A stretch of DNA of 64,000 nt from Centropus unirufus (taxonomy: Eukaryota; Chordata; Aves; Cuculiformes; Centropidae): assembly GCA_013397695.1 (NCBI GenBank), contig VYZI01000041.1:999316-1063315 (forward strand), in the 5' to 3' direction. The notes below the pieces were generated by a model, which was not told the DNA's origin, did not search any database, and worked only from the letters and a program-made list of their open reading frames with translations. Shown piece after piece: positions 12,301 through 27,300 of the stretch (its first letter is position 1; every line of letters starts with the position of its first letter). Position numbers and translations under genes: made by a program.

Positions 12301-15300
12301 TTTCTGACATTAATTAGGATTTGCTTTGTCCATTCTGTGAAAAGGTAGTCTTATTTTATGGAATGGATAAAGTATGGAACAGGGTAAGAGGTTCTAAGAC
12401 TAAACTTTATTAAAAAAAAAAGAAAAAGAAAATGAGTGTAGACTTGGCAGTGATGCAGTTTGCCCCGTGTAGTTTTTAAAGAATCTTTCATTTCTTTACC
12501 AGGGGTGCACAACAGGAAAAAAGGAGTCCAACTTACCAAATGTCTAAATTCTACTGACAGACTTCCATTTGCAGATTCATCCATGTTCATCGCTTTCACA
12601 TGAGTTCCACACAGAACGAATCTACGATTACTATGGAGGACATCACATTTACGTACTCAAATAATATTCTATTGGATAATTTAAGCAATCTGACACTTTG
12701 TCTTCTTACCTTACAGTCGAAACGTTCCTAAAACAGAAGAGGGGCAGGGAGAGGAAACAGGTTGTGAATCAGTAAATGTGTAAGCCATAACCTGTACTGC
12801 AAAAGGTATCTTTAGACAGCAGATTTTGCATTGTCAAAGTTAATTTGTATTGGCAATATAACTGCGATTTTTAAACTGAACAACTGAAATTTGTGCACCC
12901 AATTAGACCTTTATGTCTGGCCAGATCCAAGTAGTATATTTTCATCTAATTTTTTTCCTGCTATTGGAATGATATGCAGGTATTTAAAGCTCCAGTACTA
13001 TATAATGGCCTGCCTGCCTGTGTTCTGGGACATTACAAGTATATGAATGTAGCTCATGGTGTACTGGGAAAAGATGTGCACAGCAGTGAATTGGGCAGTA
13101 CACAGCTTCTGAGAAAAACAGTCCTGGCTTCTCTCCTGCTCCTTGCTCACTGGTGTTTTCCTTCATTCTTTTGGGCCAACCTGTACATCTTTGCAGTCAA
13201 GATAGTTTTCAGGAGCCTGCAGAAGCACAACAGCCACAAAAAGGGAGATATCTGGTACCTGGGGATGGTGAGTGGTCAGGACTTGGATCATCTTTGCTGA
13301 CTTTAAAATCATACCTTGACATCAAATCTTTTGCTCTACGTTTCATCATGCAAGGGTGTCCTGATCTATCTGTAACCATGCATGTTCTAAAGTACTGGGT
13401 GTTGCTCAAAATAACTCACTTTGCTGAGAGAAGATGCATCATCTCAAATAGAAATATTCCAGGCAGCATTAACACTGTTTTCACAAACACAGTATAGATG
13501 GGCTCTGAAAGGAGGTGTTTATGTAGTAGTCTTAGTTGTGGGCTGGGGTAAAACTCTGTGAGCTGCCATAGCTACTAATTACAACACTAGCTTTTCAAGC
13601 ATGAGCTCATGTACTACTTGGAGTAGCTGCACTGAAGGCACTGGACCTATTCATTCAAGCAGAGATAAGTGGTATTTCAAAGCTAGCTATTCTATAAAGA
13701 ACATTTAAGGGTTTTGTGTGATGCTACTGTTTCAGACTGATGAATTTTATGAGCCTTGAGAAAATGTCAGACATAGCAGCTTTTTCTAAAAAAGACAAAG
13801 AAATTTTCCAAAGTAAATATAGAAAAGCATTGTCCTGAAGTTTTAACTGTGGTTTTGTTTTGTTTTTTGTTTTTTTTTGGTTGGTTGGTTTGTTCTTCCT
13901 TTTAGAGCAACCTCTAAAGCAGACAAGGTAACAACTGAGAAACCCATGTTATCTCTGTAGGAGGGAGGAATGTCTTCACTTTAAAGTTTCTTACTTGTCA
14001 ATAGTTGCTTTCACTCTGATCTGGTAATTCAGCTCTGGCAATTTAATTAGCAACCTTCAAAACAGAAAATGTAAAAGTCAGTATTAACAGAATATCTGTA
14101 GATGTACGTGTTCATTCTTACATGCACTCTTTCCACACACCCCAGACCTCCCTACGTTCTTTTTGCTGTGAGATGGAAATGAGATACAAGTTCCTCTCCA
14201 ACCTTCGTCCTTTTCACAGTTGGGCAAGGAGTTTGTGCGAGAGAAAGAATTTGTTGTTGATTCACCAGTGCCTCCCAAAATACAGACTTTTCTCTTTCCT
14301 ACCTGCAAAAGGGGCTCTGAGTATGATGTGGACCATTATTTATTTGGTTTACAAAGTCATTAAACCAAAAATTCCATGCATACAGAACTGTGAAGGCGCT
14401 GACTGTTGGCCACAGTTTGCCATTCTTCCTTACACTGATTTACTATTCATTGCAACAGTTTCTGTGGCCTTTCTATCCCCATTCCAGAAAGCCCTCCCTG
14501 GAGTCAAAAGGATCTCTAAGATAGGCTGGTCTGCTTTGCTTTCTGTGTTCTCCTAGGATAAAATGCAGTGTACAAATGAGGGAGTTTATGTCAAATTTCC
14601 TTTCCTTACCTTAACTTAACAGTGAACTGTATTAACGTTTTAAGAACCATTGGCCTCTGGGGATGTGTGGGCATGCAGGGCTGCCTTTCAACCACAAATG
14701 AACTGTGTGGAAAGAAGTGAAACAAAGAGATTGTTAGGAAAGTGCAAAAGCAAAAAACTGTATCAGAGGGAAAGAGCTGTTGGTATCTTAGAGACTCATT
14801 TCTCTATAGATGCTGAAGTGGGAGTATTCCAACTCTCAGTTCTCAAAATGATTCAGTTGAATTGTCCCCATAAGAAACAGATATTTGGAATACTTTCAAA
14901 GTCAAAACAAAACAAATTACATAGCCCTGAAGTACCAGCCTGATAGAAGGAAGACCAAGACTTTAATCAGAACCATAAATCAGAGTATGAAATTCACTGA
15001 GCCTGGCTCCAGTGATACTATACAATCATTTTATCTTTTATTTTTTTAATAAAAACAACAATTAACCAGGGTTTGCTTTCAGATAGTCACTTATGTTGTA
15101 TCTCTAGTACAGCCAGTACAGAAGGCAGTAGAAATGAGGATAATATTTTATATATTAATAGAAGGGTGAACTAGGGTGGGGTGAAAGAATTTCTTTGTGG
15201 GGAAGAGAGAAGAGAAGGAACAAAGTAGCACCTTTACTTAAAAAACAAAGCAAATCAAAACCCACTGCAACTATTCTCAGCAACAAGCACTTGACTCCTA

Positions 15301-18300
15301 CTTAAAGAAGCAGATTTTGAGTCTTCACCTAGAGTCAGAACTTGATTAGAAACCCTTAACTGCCACACACTTTCAGCTTCTAGGAGTTTTGATGTCACCT
15401 GTACATACTTTTATATCGGAAACTCAGTCTTTAGGGTCCTCGAAGACTAATTTCTTTTTCTTCTTAATTATATGGTGTAATTGTTACCAATAATTTGTAT
15501 CAGTTCAAGTAAAGTTATGTACATTGACAGTGGCTTACGCACTTCCGGAAAAGATTGTAGAGCAGGAAGTTGACTTTTTCCAGCAGCTGAGGCCTTTGCA
15601 CTGGTATAGGGTCACCATCGTAAGTCAGTCGGGTCAACAGTTCGTCCAGTTTTTCTAGTTGCCTTCTGACTTGAAAGAGACTCTCTGCCAACAGTGTGAA
15701 ACTACAGCAATACAAAATGTATTTGCAATCTTTCATGTAAGCCATTTCTTAGAACATAAACTGGCTACTGAAGTCATTGCTTAGGCAAATTAAAATCGGT
15801 ACTGAGTGGTGCTTTCCAACTTCATCCAAACTCACATTCATTCATCTTTTGTCTACGGGAGTACATAAATATATCAGAAATAGTACCTACTTTATTTTCA
15901 AAGATAAATATTTACACAGCACGCCTCATCAACTGCAATGCAACACTGTCTGTGATAACTTGGGAGAAATAGATACATGGTCCTGATGTTTTATATGCAG
16001 GGCACATAATATTTATATAAAATGTGCAAGTTACCAAGACTGGGAAAGTGTAAAAATGATAAGAAATATCATATCCAAACACACTTGCCAACAGTGTAAT
16101 AGGGTTCATGCATATAAAATCACATTATTTTAAGCTATTTTCAACATATTAATTGGAAAAGAAATGCTTTAGTGGAAAAAAAACCAAAATCACAAAAAGG
16201 CAAAAAATACTTTTTCCTTCAAACATAAAATGTTTTTCTTTGTTTGCCATCTTTTTTTCTTTTTCCTTTTACTTCACTATTTTTGATGGGAGAGAAATGA
16301 CCAGGACATCGACATTCTCTGGCTGTATTATCTTTCTAAATATGTTGTTTTCTTTTTGTTTGCAATCACCTTTAGAGTTGCCACCATAGACACTACTGCC
16401 ATTCAATTCCTGCGTGGTTTGAAGTCTGGAGGAGTGACGTACCTAGTGAGTCAAAGCATTAAGTGTCTACCCAGCTCCTGCCCAGACAAAACTCCCACTG
16501 TCCTCAATGACAAACTCAGCCAGCACAGTTCTTACTCAGGCCAAAAATCCCAAGAGGGTATGTATCATGTATCTGGAACAACTGTCAAACCAAACAATGA
16601 GCAACCGCCGCAGCTCATGCTCAGCAGTTAACTGTAATGTCATTAATCCTGCATAGCAGATGTTGTCCACCAAAACAAATTGTATTTTTAGTTATTTACT
16701 TGCTAAACTGCCCATGAATTTGCTGCTGTTGCAAGGTAGCTGATCTAGAGGAAAGATCATTTCATGTGCAGCAGATTTCCTGTGGTTTTCAGTGGAAACA
16801 CAAGCTCAAGACAAGTTTACCAGTTCTGGAGCTGATCAAGCCCACCATGGAGAGGACCCCCAATGCAGGCAATCTGCTGGCGTCTCTTCCAGTCTAGCAG
16901 CTCTTCAGTCAGCATATTGCTCATGAGCATATCGATTTCATGAATCACACGTCCTATTTTACTGAGAACTTCCTGTAAAATAGGAAAGGTGTCACAAACC
17001 CACCACAGGGAAGAGCCACAAAATTCAGCAATTATCATAAAAATGCTGATTGCATTTCTTTCAATGTCTTCGAAATTAACCATATTTGGCCCCTAAAGCT
17101 TTAGTCTTTTTAATTCATAAGAAACTGGATTAATCACCCTTTGTTCTTGAAATTAATCCTGAATCTCTATGAACTCTTCCTCAGTACAACTTATTTTTTG
17201 GGGAGGGTGAGAAGGTGGATTGTTGTGTTATTTCTGGGCATAACGCCTCCAAGACGTTGACATTTAAAAGTAGTCCCAAGGTCAAAAAGTCCTTTTGTTT
17301 TTTATTATATCCATTGCAGTGGGGTTTTTGCTTTCTTGCTTTTATCCATAAAAAGCATGTGGACTCAAACAAATTGCCTACATGTACTCTTTCCTGTACC
17401 AGTAAAGAAGTGGTCATATAATCAAATTTGTAAATTTGTCATATTTGCAAGTCTTGGGGACTGAACAGAGCCAGGAAATGTTGGTGGGTTGTTGGGGCTT
17501 TTTTGAGTTGTTTTCTTTATTTATCTCTTTATATTGTCTACTTTTTATGTTTGATTTTTTAATTGCTTTCATTATTATTTATTTTTTTTATTTCTTCTGG
17601 TTTTGAGGTTTTTTGTTTGTTTTTATTTTTGGGGGGAGGGGTTGTGTTACTAGATTACATTTACTTTGAACACTTTTTGCTTACTTTCAAAGGTATATAT
17701 TGCCAACTGAGTAATCTGTTCAGCACTGTACATAAGAGGTCCTGTAAAGTAATGCCCTCGCTTCCCTTCTGCGGTGTGCAGAGCCACATTGTTGATTGAG
17801 ATGTTACTTAATTGCCTATTTCTTAACTGTGAGTCAAAACCACTCCCAAAATCTTTTGTGGATTTGTACCACCTGTTATTTGCCTGTTCTTCTGAGAGAA
17901 GAATTTAAAAAGGTATGCATGCACAGTGAAGTATTTAATCTAGAAATAAAGGGAGAAAGCAAATGAACCCCAGCTGACACAGCATGTCACTCACCTTTCT
18001 CTTGTAGTCTAACGTATTGAGCATCGCCTGCAACGCCAACATTTCCTGTTTAATGAGGGCGCTGTTTTTGTCACTCTGCTCTGCAAGGGGGTTAAAAAAG
18101 TCAGTATAAATGTGTGTGTGGTGTGTGTTTCTAAGGGGAGGAGGGGGAAAATACCACCACCAGACTGCAGCATGAAATAGTGAAAAAATAAACTGCAGGC
18201 ATAATAATAATAGTAATTATTATTATGCAGGCATAATAATAATAGTAATAGTGTGTTTCATTTGGATGGACTAATTTCAGTACAAGGTTAAGATAAGGCT

Positions 18301-21300
18301 TAAAGATGCCACTATTCAGATGTGTATATGAACAGGTGCAACCTAGAAATCTATACTTTTCTTAACCATGTGCATACTTGTGCATTATGTACACCACTGA
18401 AATATGCTCATGGCAGCAGCAGTTAGACCAGAGCTCTTTGGACTTGATGGGGATTACACAGCTGGCTGAGAGAACAGAGGTTAGGCATTTGAAACAGAGA
18501 TAGAGGATTCATTGCTGTGGGGTTTTCAGCAGTACTGACCACTGGGTATTTTCCCCTCTCCATAGCTTCTTTGCTTTCTCTGATCATGCACTAGTTTCAA
18601 GCTTCCCCAAGCTCACTTCATGCTCTTTCATATGCAGCTCTTTCCCACTACCCTCTCCTTCCCCCCTCTTTTTCTTTTCTTGCATCTTTCATGTTACCTT
18701 CAGAAATAACTCAGTGCCAGTGTCTCTGCTAAGCTCTGGACTAACACCTGCTCATTACATCAGCTTAGGTGTTTCAACGGAGGCAGACAAGTAACAGATT
18801 TTCAATTCAGCCACAGCCATTGCACATATTCATTGTAAGTTACTATAGGTCGGCTGTGCTAGTGTAGAGCATTTGTTGACACAGGGAAATTTTAAGCCCT
18901 GAAAGTCATCTGTGTAAGCATCTTTTATTTTGCAAGCGGGACAGGCTTCAATCATCTGTGTGGTCAATAATTATGATTGGCCTGAGGACTAGCAACTCAT
19001 TAAACCATGCAATTTGATTTCTTCTGATTGTCTGGGCATATCCAGCCTTAAACATATAGGACTGACATCTTTAGGAACTTGGATATTTCAAGGACAATGC
19101 CTTTCCATGTTCAAAGGAAGATAACATGAAGATATCTGAGCAGACACAAGCAGTCCTCACTATCTTTTCTGAAAGAGATCATGCAAAGACTGTTGCTGTG
19201 TGCAGATCTCAACCATCACAGGATGCTCAAACATGCATTTGGGGTGCTTACTACCTGGTTATCACCACTGTGGTCAAAAAAGAACAGAAAGTCAAGTTAG
19301 AGGCTAAAAAAATCAGTTTTGCACAACTCTACTTTTGGAAACAAAAGGCTCTTTCATATCATGCCAGGGCAAAGCCATGTCAAAGGTAAGGAAATGGAAA
19401 AATAGGCTATTTAAAATCCTAAAATTACTACTTTCTATGTCATTATGCAGCTTCAGTATAGAATAATTATACTTGCTTGATGTTTATCCTCTTAATCCCC
19501 CAAAAGTCATTATGTTTAGAGAGTACCCTTTTATGTAAGCTAAAAATAATTTTTTTGTGTTTACATATATTATCTGGGTAATGCACAAGAACCCTTAATA
19601 TTGGGGTCTAGCTGCAGAATCAGCCATTTCCTAGTGAATCTAAACTTTATTACAAAATCTCTTACCTAAACTTTGTATTGTTTTATACCTGAAGTCAAAT
19701 TCCTCTTGCAAGTCTTCCAAGTATTTGACATCTTGATCAGTCATCTTTCCCGGGAAAATGAAAGTAAAATTATTTGGGTGTTCACAGTGACGTAGAAAGG
19801 AATTTTTTATTACTTTTTTGTAATGGACAAATGCATAATGTATTTTCCTTTTCTATCATTTGAAAATCTCTAAGCAGTTCTGGGAATTCTTGTTTACGAA
19901 CTTGTAAACTTTAAAAAAGACAATTGAATTATAAGTGCAAATTTATTACTACAGATTTATTACACTCATTTAGAAAGCCAACTATCATCCTCTCTTCCCA
20001 CAGTCAAATAGCAGTTGACAGAGCTTGACCACTTCTTGTGGTTCAATTTACTAGTTCAATGAAGTAGTAGAAGGAGCAAATACTTACATTTAGCCTGAGC
20101 TAAATTATTATTATGCCAATAATGTAACACACTTCTTGGAACTTTAAAGCGGGGCAAATGGATAATTTTGCATTGACTTCAGTGGAAATTGGAATGGGGT
20201 GTGCAAAGCCAAGAAAGGTGGAGCCAAAGATAGGAGCAAAGCTCAGAGACTTTGTTTAGAGAATTACTTAAGAATCTGGGTAAAGAAATGAAACATTTTT
20301 GCTGCTTTGGCTTTTAGCAAGTGTTTGTTTTCATATGTACTACAAACAGTTTCAAAAGTGTTTTCTAGTAACCAAACAGTGATAATTAAAAAAAAGACAC
20401 ATCAAAAGAAGGAAAATAAATGGAAAAAAAGGGAGATAATTTGTTTTACTTTGAGGGTCTGTTTCTGTGCTGTTTCTAGGGAGCCTTCATTCTGCCAACA
20501 ACTCATAAACAATCCTTTTCAGTTCCCTGAGATATACACATTAAGCGTATGTGAAAATACAAAAAATCGTTTGCTAAATTAAGACACACAGAAATCCATT
20601 TTGTTTTCCTCTTTATTTTGGAGACTGAACTTTTAAATTATGTGTAAGGTATGAAATTACATACAGAAGCAACTGACTGATTTCTGTGTTCAACTTAATT
20701 ACCTACAAAACCACCCTTGTATCTAGAAATTGTTCTCATTTTCACTGGTGTTTCAAGGATGGCTGCATATCCCCAACAAAGGCAGAAGGAGCGGCCTGGT
20801 AGGCTGTTGTCTCTGCTTTTGCTCTGCAACTTTTATCGTACAACTTCGTACGTAGATAGAGATCTAGTATCACATTTTTCTAAAGCTAGATTTTTCCTTT
20901 TATGGATTTCCTCTCTCTAACCCTTCTTTCCCGTGTAGGGAGACAGTGATGAGAGGATGCTACTAGGACCTCTTTCCACTATACTGAGAGGGTTGTACTT
21001 GAGCAGAATACAGACAGGTATTTCAAGCATGATATCTACATAGAGATTATTGCAAAGCTGAAAGTGCGGCTAGAATAGCAAAAAGGTGGCAGGTAATCTG
21101 AATCCTTATTCTCCTTTGAACTGAATTGAACTGAACTAACTGGGCTTTCAAGGTCTCCATGGGACATAGCTACAGGTTTGGCTCAGGCCAGTTCTGCCCT
21201 GCCATGGTATGGGAAACTCCTGGTACCAACAGCTTCCAATGTTCTTCTCCCTTCATGTCAGCGAACCATGTAATTATGTCATGTACCCTTCTGCTTTACG

Positions 21301-24300
21301 GTGATCTTGAAATGTGACTCAGAGGTCACAAAGGCTAAATTGCTAACCCAACTAAAAGTTGCAGAAATACCTTTATTGTATCTCACATTTTTTGTCACAG
21401 TCAGATTGTTCTTACTGCACCAAGTGGTTTGCCTGCCACTTACATAGGGATGAATGCAATAGCTGTAAAACAGGAAGCTCTCACACTGAACTCAGAGCAG
21501 CTGAGAAAAGCTGAGGATCCAGGCATGTGCTGAGTAGTTAGTCTGGGCTGAGGTCCTCAGAATAATAGAACATGGTTAGTGCAGCTTGTTGGACAAAGTA
21601 TTTGTGCTACCCAACTTAAATGTAGTTGAGGTATGTCTGTATGAAAATCCTGGCTGTGTAAGCAGCAAACAGGATGAAAAAATACCTGAGCACTGTTCTT
21701 GATGGCTGACACTTTGTGTTCTACATTTCGCTGTCGCTCTGAAACCACAGAGCTCTGCAGAGACTTCTCCAGTGGTCCCTGGAACACATTGAGCAGAAAA
21801 TAGGTGAATGAGTAAGAACTCATTGCAGTACCTGTACTGCAAGTTCCAGCACAGAGAGGGAACTCCGAAGCCTGTCTTCAACCAGCTGGAGACTGGTGTA
21901 AGAGACAAATCCATTTAGTCCTACAGATCTGAAAAACATGCTGCTTTCATTTTGAAATCCAAAAGGTGAAAGGGTGCAGATATATTGCAAGCATTAAACT
22001 TCCAGTAAACTAAAGACACTGAAACATAGATTATTAGATTTCTGAAAAAGACCCATGTCACAATACTCATATAAGGTGATGAAAAAGAACACATTTGACT
22101 TCAAAATCCTGTCTCAGTTTTAACCCTATAACAATTTCCCCAAATAGGATTTATATGTAATTTTAAAGTTTCTGTCTTCAAAAAACATACAAACTATCAA
22201 AGCCTTTGCAATATATCAGATTGAATACCTTTTGCATTGCACAATTAACATGAATCAATGCATTGCATAATTTAAAACATACACATCTGTTTTTCTAAGA
22301 ATAATCTCTTTAAAGCCTTTCCTACGGATTAAAGTCTTTGAAGATTAGCTTCGACACAGAGGTCACTTATACCAATATTTGCAGCAGTAGAGTCACTAAT
22401 GAAGTACAAACATGAATTTAAAGGGCAACATTTGGCAAAGCCTAGTGGTCACAAATTACTCTTGTGGAATGAAAGGACAGGATTTGGTTCTAAAAGCATG
22501 TGAGCAGATTAAAATGGAGCAGATTAATGAAATGTAATTCATTACCTGTACAGGCATGCTAGCTGCAGCCAATATTCTTCTTTCTTCTCTTAAACAGTTT
22601 GAGATGATTACTGCTATATGCATGGGATTACCATGATATTTGCCCTGGAAGCACAAGTAAATACAACTTTAAAAAATTCAGAATTCAGGGTGTCCCTCTG
22701 GAAATCACAATGTATTTCAGTGTCTACGACTTACAGCATGGTGAGGGTGGAAAAGTTTCCATTACTGCCCTTGACCTTTGTTAGCACTGGTTCAGCTGTG
22801 CAGTACTGCAGTACGGCATCAGTTAGTGCCATTGTAATAAACTATTGTTATCAACACTCTACAAACATTATAAAGACACAACTTTGAGATGGACATCATT
22901 TGAAGATCAAATAACTCCACCGCTAACACAGCTGTTTTGAAAGGGCTTTCCTGTCAGCCTATTCTGTGCATGATTTTATCATGTCTTCCATTTTCAATAG
23001 GAACTGCTGTTAGCATGTAGCTCTTCTGCCAACAAAAACCTGTAAGTGTATCAATACAGTAATGATGCAAGCAAAAAAGCCTCCTCAGCAAAAAGCAGAA
23101 GATTTAAATTTTAATGTCTATGAACAATTTTTCTCCTCCAACAAATAACGTGCCTAAGATGAAAGAAGAAGCAACTCCTGTCCCAAGCCAAAGAGTGAAA
23201 AATGTCTGTGTTTTTATATCACCATAAGTAAGCGGCAGAATTGCTGATGCATGACTGAGGGCTGTACACAATTTGAACAAATATTGCTTTGTGCTGAATT
23301 TATCAGATTGGAATGATTGAGCACTCTCAAGAAGCATCTTTCATGGTGATATATTTGTTCAGTGTTTCTTAATATCCTTCATGCCTTTTATTTAGCATTC
23401 ATATCACATTCATTAGGATGCCCTTTATTCAGTGCTCATACAGTTTTCAGTCATTCATTAGAATGAATCCAGTTCATTTCTTTTCCCATATGTTTTGTAC
23501 TTTTGGACTTGTTCTATTTTCCCCTTTTTCTGATTAGCTTGTATTTTCATCATATTTTGCTGCCACTCAGAACTTCATTTATTCTTGCTTCCTCTGAATG
23601 TGGCACAATAAGTTTATATATTTAAATCGATGCTATTTTTTCTACTGGTATCTCATACCAGTTGTTGTATTAGGAACAAGGGTGTGAACAGATTTGAAAT
23701 AAATGTGAACACACTGCTTCTATATTCCAACTGTTACTATGACAGTGAACATATATTTCTAACACTTCACTAGACAGACAAAACTGAATAATTTCTTGGG
23801 TGCTTTTGCATGAAATCTAAGTAATCTGAAAGATTTTTCATAATGTATTTACTTCAATTACAAGGTAAAGAAATATTATATAAAAATGATAATTTTAATA
23901 ATAGAGACTTCATTTGAGCTGCTCTGTATTAAATACCATGCTGCTGCTGATACTTTGGCTCCAGATAGAGACTAAGATGAAAGAGGTGAGACTCTTGAAA
24001 ATAAATAACTGAAGTACAAAGTGTTCCCCTCTAGAGAAGCTTTGATTGCCATGGCATGTTGGCAACGAAACTAAGATCTCTAATGTTTCTAGGGTTTTTT
24101 AAGTCTTCTCAGGACAAATAAAGTACATGTGGACTTGATGATCGCAAAGGTCTTTTCCAACCTAGTGATTCTGTGAGTGATTTTGTGCAACCAGTGCACA
24201 GCCAAAGCAGTCCCAGTGCTGTAGCTCCTCTGATCTCTTTAAAAGCAGTTAAGGGTGGTGCTTTATTCCAGCAATCAACTGTATCAGTTACCCTGAGGAA

Positions 24301-27300
24301 CAGGAGTTATGAACTAGACTGTGATTTTCAGAGTTTTTCTGGAAAAAAAAAAAAGAAGCAGTGAGTAGTAGCACCCAGGACATGCAATCTCTCAGATGGA
24401 ACGGTAAGCACTCCCTCCCTGTCTACTTTTTGCTGGGCAGTGAGGGGTGATTTAACACTAAGGGTGCTCTGCTGATTTCCATGTCAAACAACAGCTCCAA
24501 AGATCTGCCCGCTCCCTTCTCCCTGCCAGCTTCTTGGCTATAAAGGTATTCACCATGCTGTCACTCAACATTTCCTTCAGCACAACTGAACTTCAGGTCC
24601 AGGAATATAGCTGTAGTCCCCTTTATTGGACATATTCCCAAGCTATCATAGCTTTAGGATGTAACATTTGGAAGGCATATGGGTATGTGAGGAATGGCTA
24701 TGATCTTCCCATAAAAGCTGGAGTGTGAAGTGGATCTTCATGAAGAAGTAAGGTAATGGGAGGGTCCAACAGCAACAGCTGGAGAAAGTTAATTGCTGGA
24801 AGACAGTCAAGCTCCTGGCTATGACATTCCAGCCCCTGTCATGCCTGTCCAGTGCCTGCCTGACTCTTTAGTGAGCCAGTCCAAATTGCCAGCTGTAATG
24901 GAAACCACACACACTTTTTGGCTGAATGGGCTTTCTTCTCCTCAGTGTACTAAAAGTGTTCAGCAAAGGATGAGTTTGTTCTTAAGGACCAGTGCATGAG
25001 AGTTTGGTTGAGCGAGGGGACAACAGGCCTGGCTTGCTTCAGAGACAGTCACTGGTGTCACTAAACCTGGCTCACGTGTCTGCACCTGCATTAGAAATGA
25101 AAAAGGTCCAGCTGTTAATAAGGCTTGGGATGAAAGTTGTGGGGAGAAATCTGTGACTCATGTAAATCCACTGATGTACATATTGATTCCTCAGTTAATG
25201 TATGTTAATTTCTGCTTGTTGCTATTATTTTTTCCTTGGTAAAACAGGGTCCCACCTTCCACATAGATAGCTAGTGTATGAGGACCATACCACTTGCTGG
25301 TATCTGCAGGCTATCTGAAGCTTGAGGAGTGTTTAGTCCTGTCTTGCCACTGGACAAGAGAATTTGAGCAGTAGGGGTTGATGGTTGCCTTTTGTCTTTA
25401 CCCTGTGACAAAAAGGAGTCAAATAAAAGCTGTTTAACAAAGCGGAGAAGAAATATAAATCCTCCCCTAGAGCTGGGAAATGCATTTCTGTTGAAGAGTC
25501 ACATAAAAAAAAATCTTCTGACAGTGGAATGTTTTAAAATCCCCCACAAAAAAATGCCAGGCATTAGGGACTTTCCTAGCACTACTAGATAGTATTCATA
25601 TGCAAAACTTACTTCTCTCTCTCTTTTTCTTTGTTCCATTAAGAGAAAACCATCTGAATCAGGAGATGAAGTGGAAATTCACTTTTTTTTCCCTTTCTTC
25701 TCTAACCCACAAAGCTGTAGTAATAAGCTGTGCCTGTAGCAATTCCCATACCTGTGCCTGTCTGGTGCTTGTTCAATTGTACTTGATGCAGTTTGAGCAG
25801 ACACCAAGCAGGTCCTCAGACAAAAGCTGGCTTAATAATGGATCTAAAGGATCTAGGAACAGCCTTCCCTTTCTGATCGACAGATGCTCTGAATGCTGGG
25901 CAGCTGGCACGGAGCTGAGCCTGAGCAGGCGTGCCCTTCTACCAGTCTTGAGCTCTCTCACCTAGAATGGCTGTGTCTATCAATAAGTGCTATATCGATA
26001 GACTCTTTTGCACTAATCTACAGATGGATTGCAACTCAGGAATAACAAATTGATAAACGAGTTGTGATATTAGATATCTCGATAATTGTAACTTATTACA
26101 TTACAATGCTTACTAGAGGTCACAACAACCAATGTATTTGACTTAAACAAAATAAAGGTGTTTAATTTTTTCTCTCCAGGTTTTATACTTCTCAGAGGTA
26201 ATTACACTTCAGAATGTGCCACTCCATTCCCATATTATGCATCTACTGCAAATTCTACAATTTTATTTTGTCTTCAGTTGAGAGCAAAATTTGCTCAAAA
26301 TTACCTTGGCTTCTGAATAACTAATTCAAAATTATTTCCTGTTATTGAAGGAGTATTATAAGTTGGAAAATAAAGGAAATTTAACTGGAAAAAATGCTTG
26401 AGATGGGGAATTCTAACTTATTGTGACATGAGAATTGACAGCTGGGAAGGGAGGAAGGTTATGGATTCTGTATTGCAAAATTATGTTACTAAGTTTAGAT
26501 ATTTATAGAGAAAAGTCATAATTTACTTCTGCTAAATATCAGAAAAAGAAATTGAGGATTCACTTTTCATCTGAAGTTTCAAATGGAAATGTTAGTCTTA
26601 TCTGGTAACGTTCCTGTAATTCTGTTATTAGAATTTTTTTCTCCTCTTTTCTGTTTTGATAAGGACTTCCGTATCATCATTTGCAACAAATGATCTCATC
26701 TGAACTACTAGCATGAGGCTTTAAGGAAATTTAAGGAAATGAGGGAAATTAAGCTTTCATTTTGAACAGGTGAATATTTTCTCTAACTATTGGCGGCATT
26801 TCCTCAGGAGAAAACTTTCCTACCACCTCCCAGCATGCACTGTCTCTATTCCAGAGAAGTCAGTTGTGACAATCTTTTACCAGATAATGAAGAAAAACAA
26901 AGAAGCATTTCAGCAAAAAGAATTTCTACAGTATAGTGTGCAGAGTTATAGGCTTTAATTTTAATTTATATGAGTTATGTGTTTTGAATTTTAAATCAGC
27001 TTGAATTATTTGGGATCTGTTAAGATGCATGAAAAAGTGGCTGGGGAATTGCCAGATTTGTTTCTGTAAGTTGCAAGACCAGGAAGAAATTTTAAAATAC
27101 ATATTATGACAATTTAAAATGGATGTGCTTTTAAAAAGAACACCCAACAACTCTCTTTTAATATCTAAAATTTATGGCTTTTTCTGAAACAAATGAAGAT
27201 ATCTAAACCACAGACTCATTTTCTTACTCTTCTTCCCATTCTTTTATTTTGCTGAAATTTAGGTTCTTTTCCTGTGGGCAGCTCCTTCACAAATTGGATC

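Noticed and set aside
14122..14556. 144-codon plus-strand ORF
   Set aside because: It overlaps intron 10 of STAT4 antisense, has no recognisable domain and an irregular composition. It is most likely chance.
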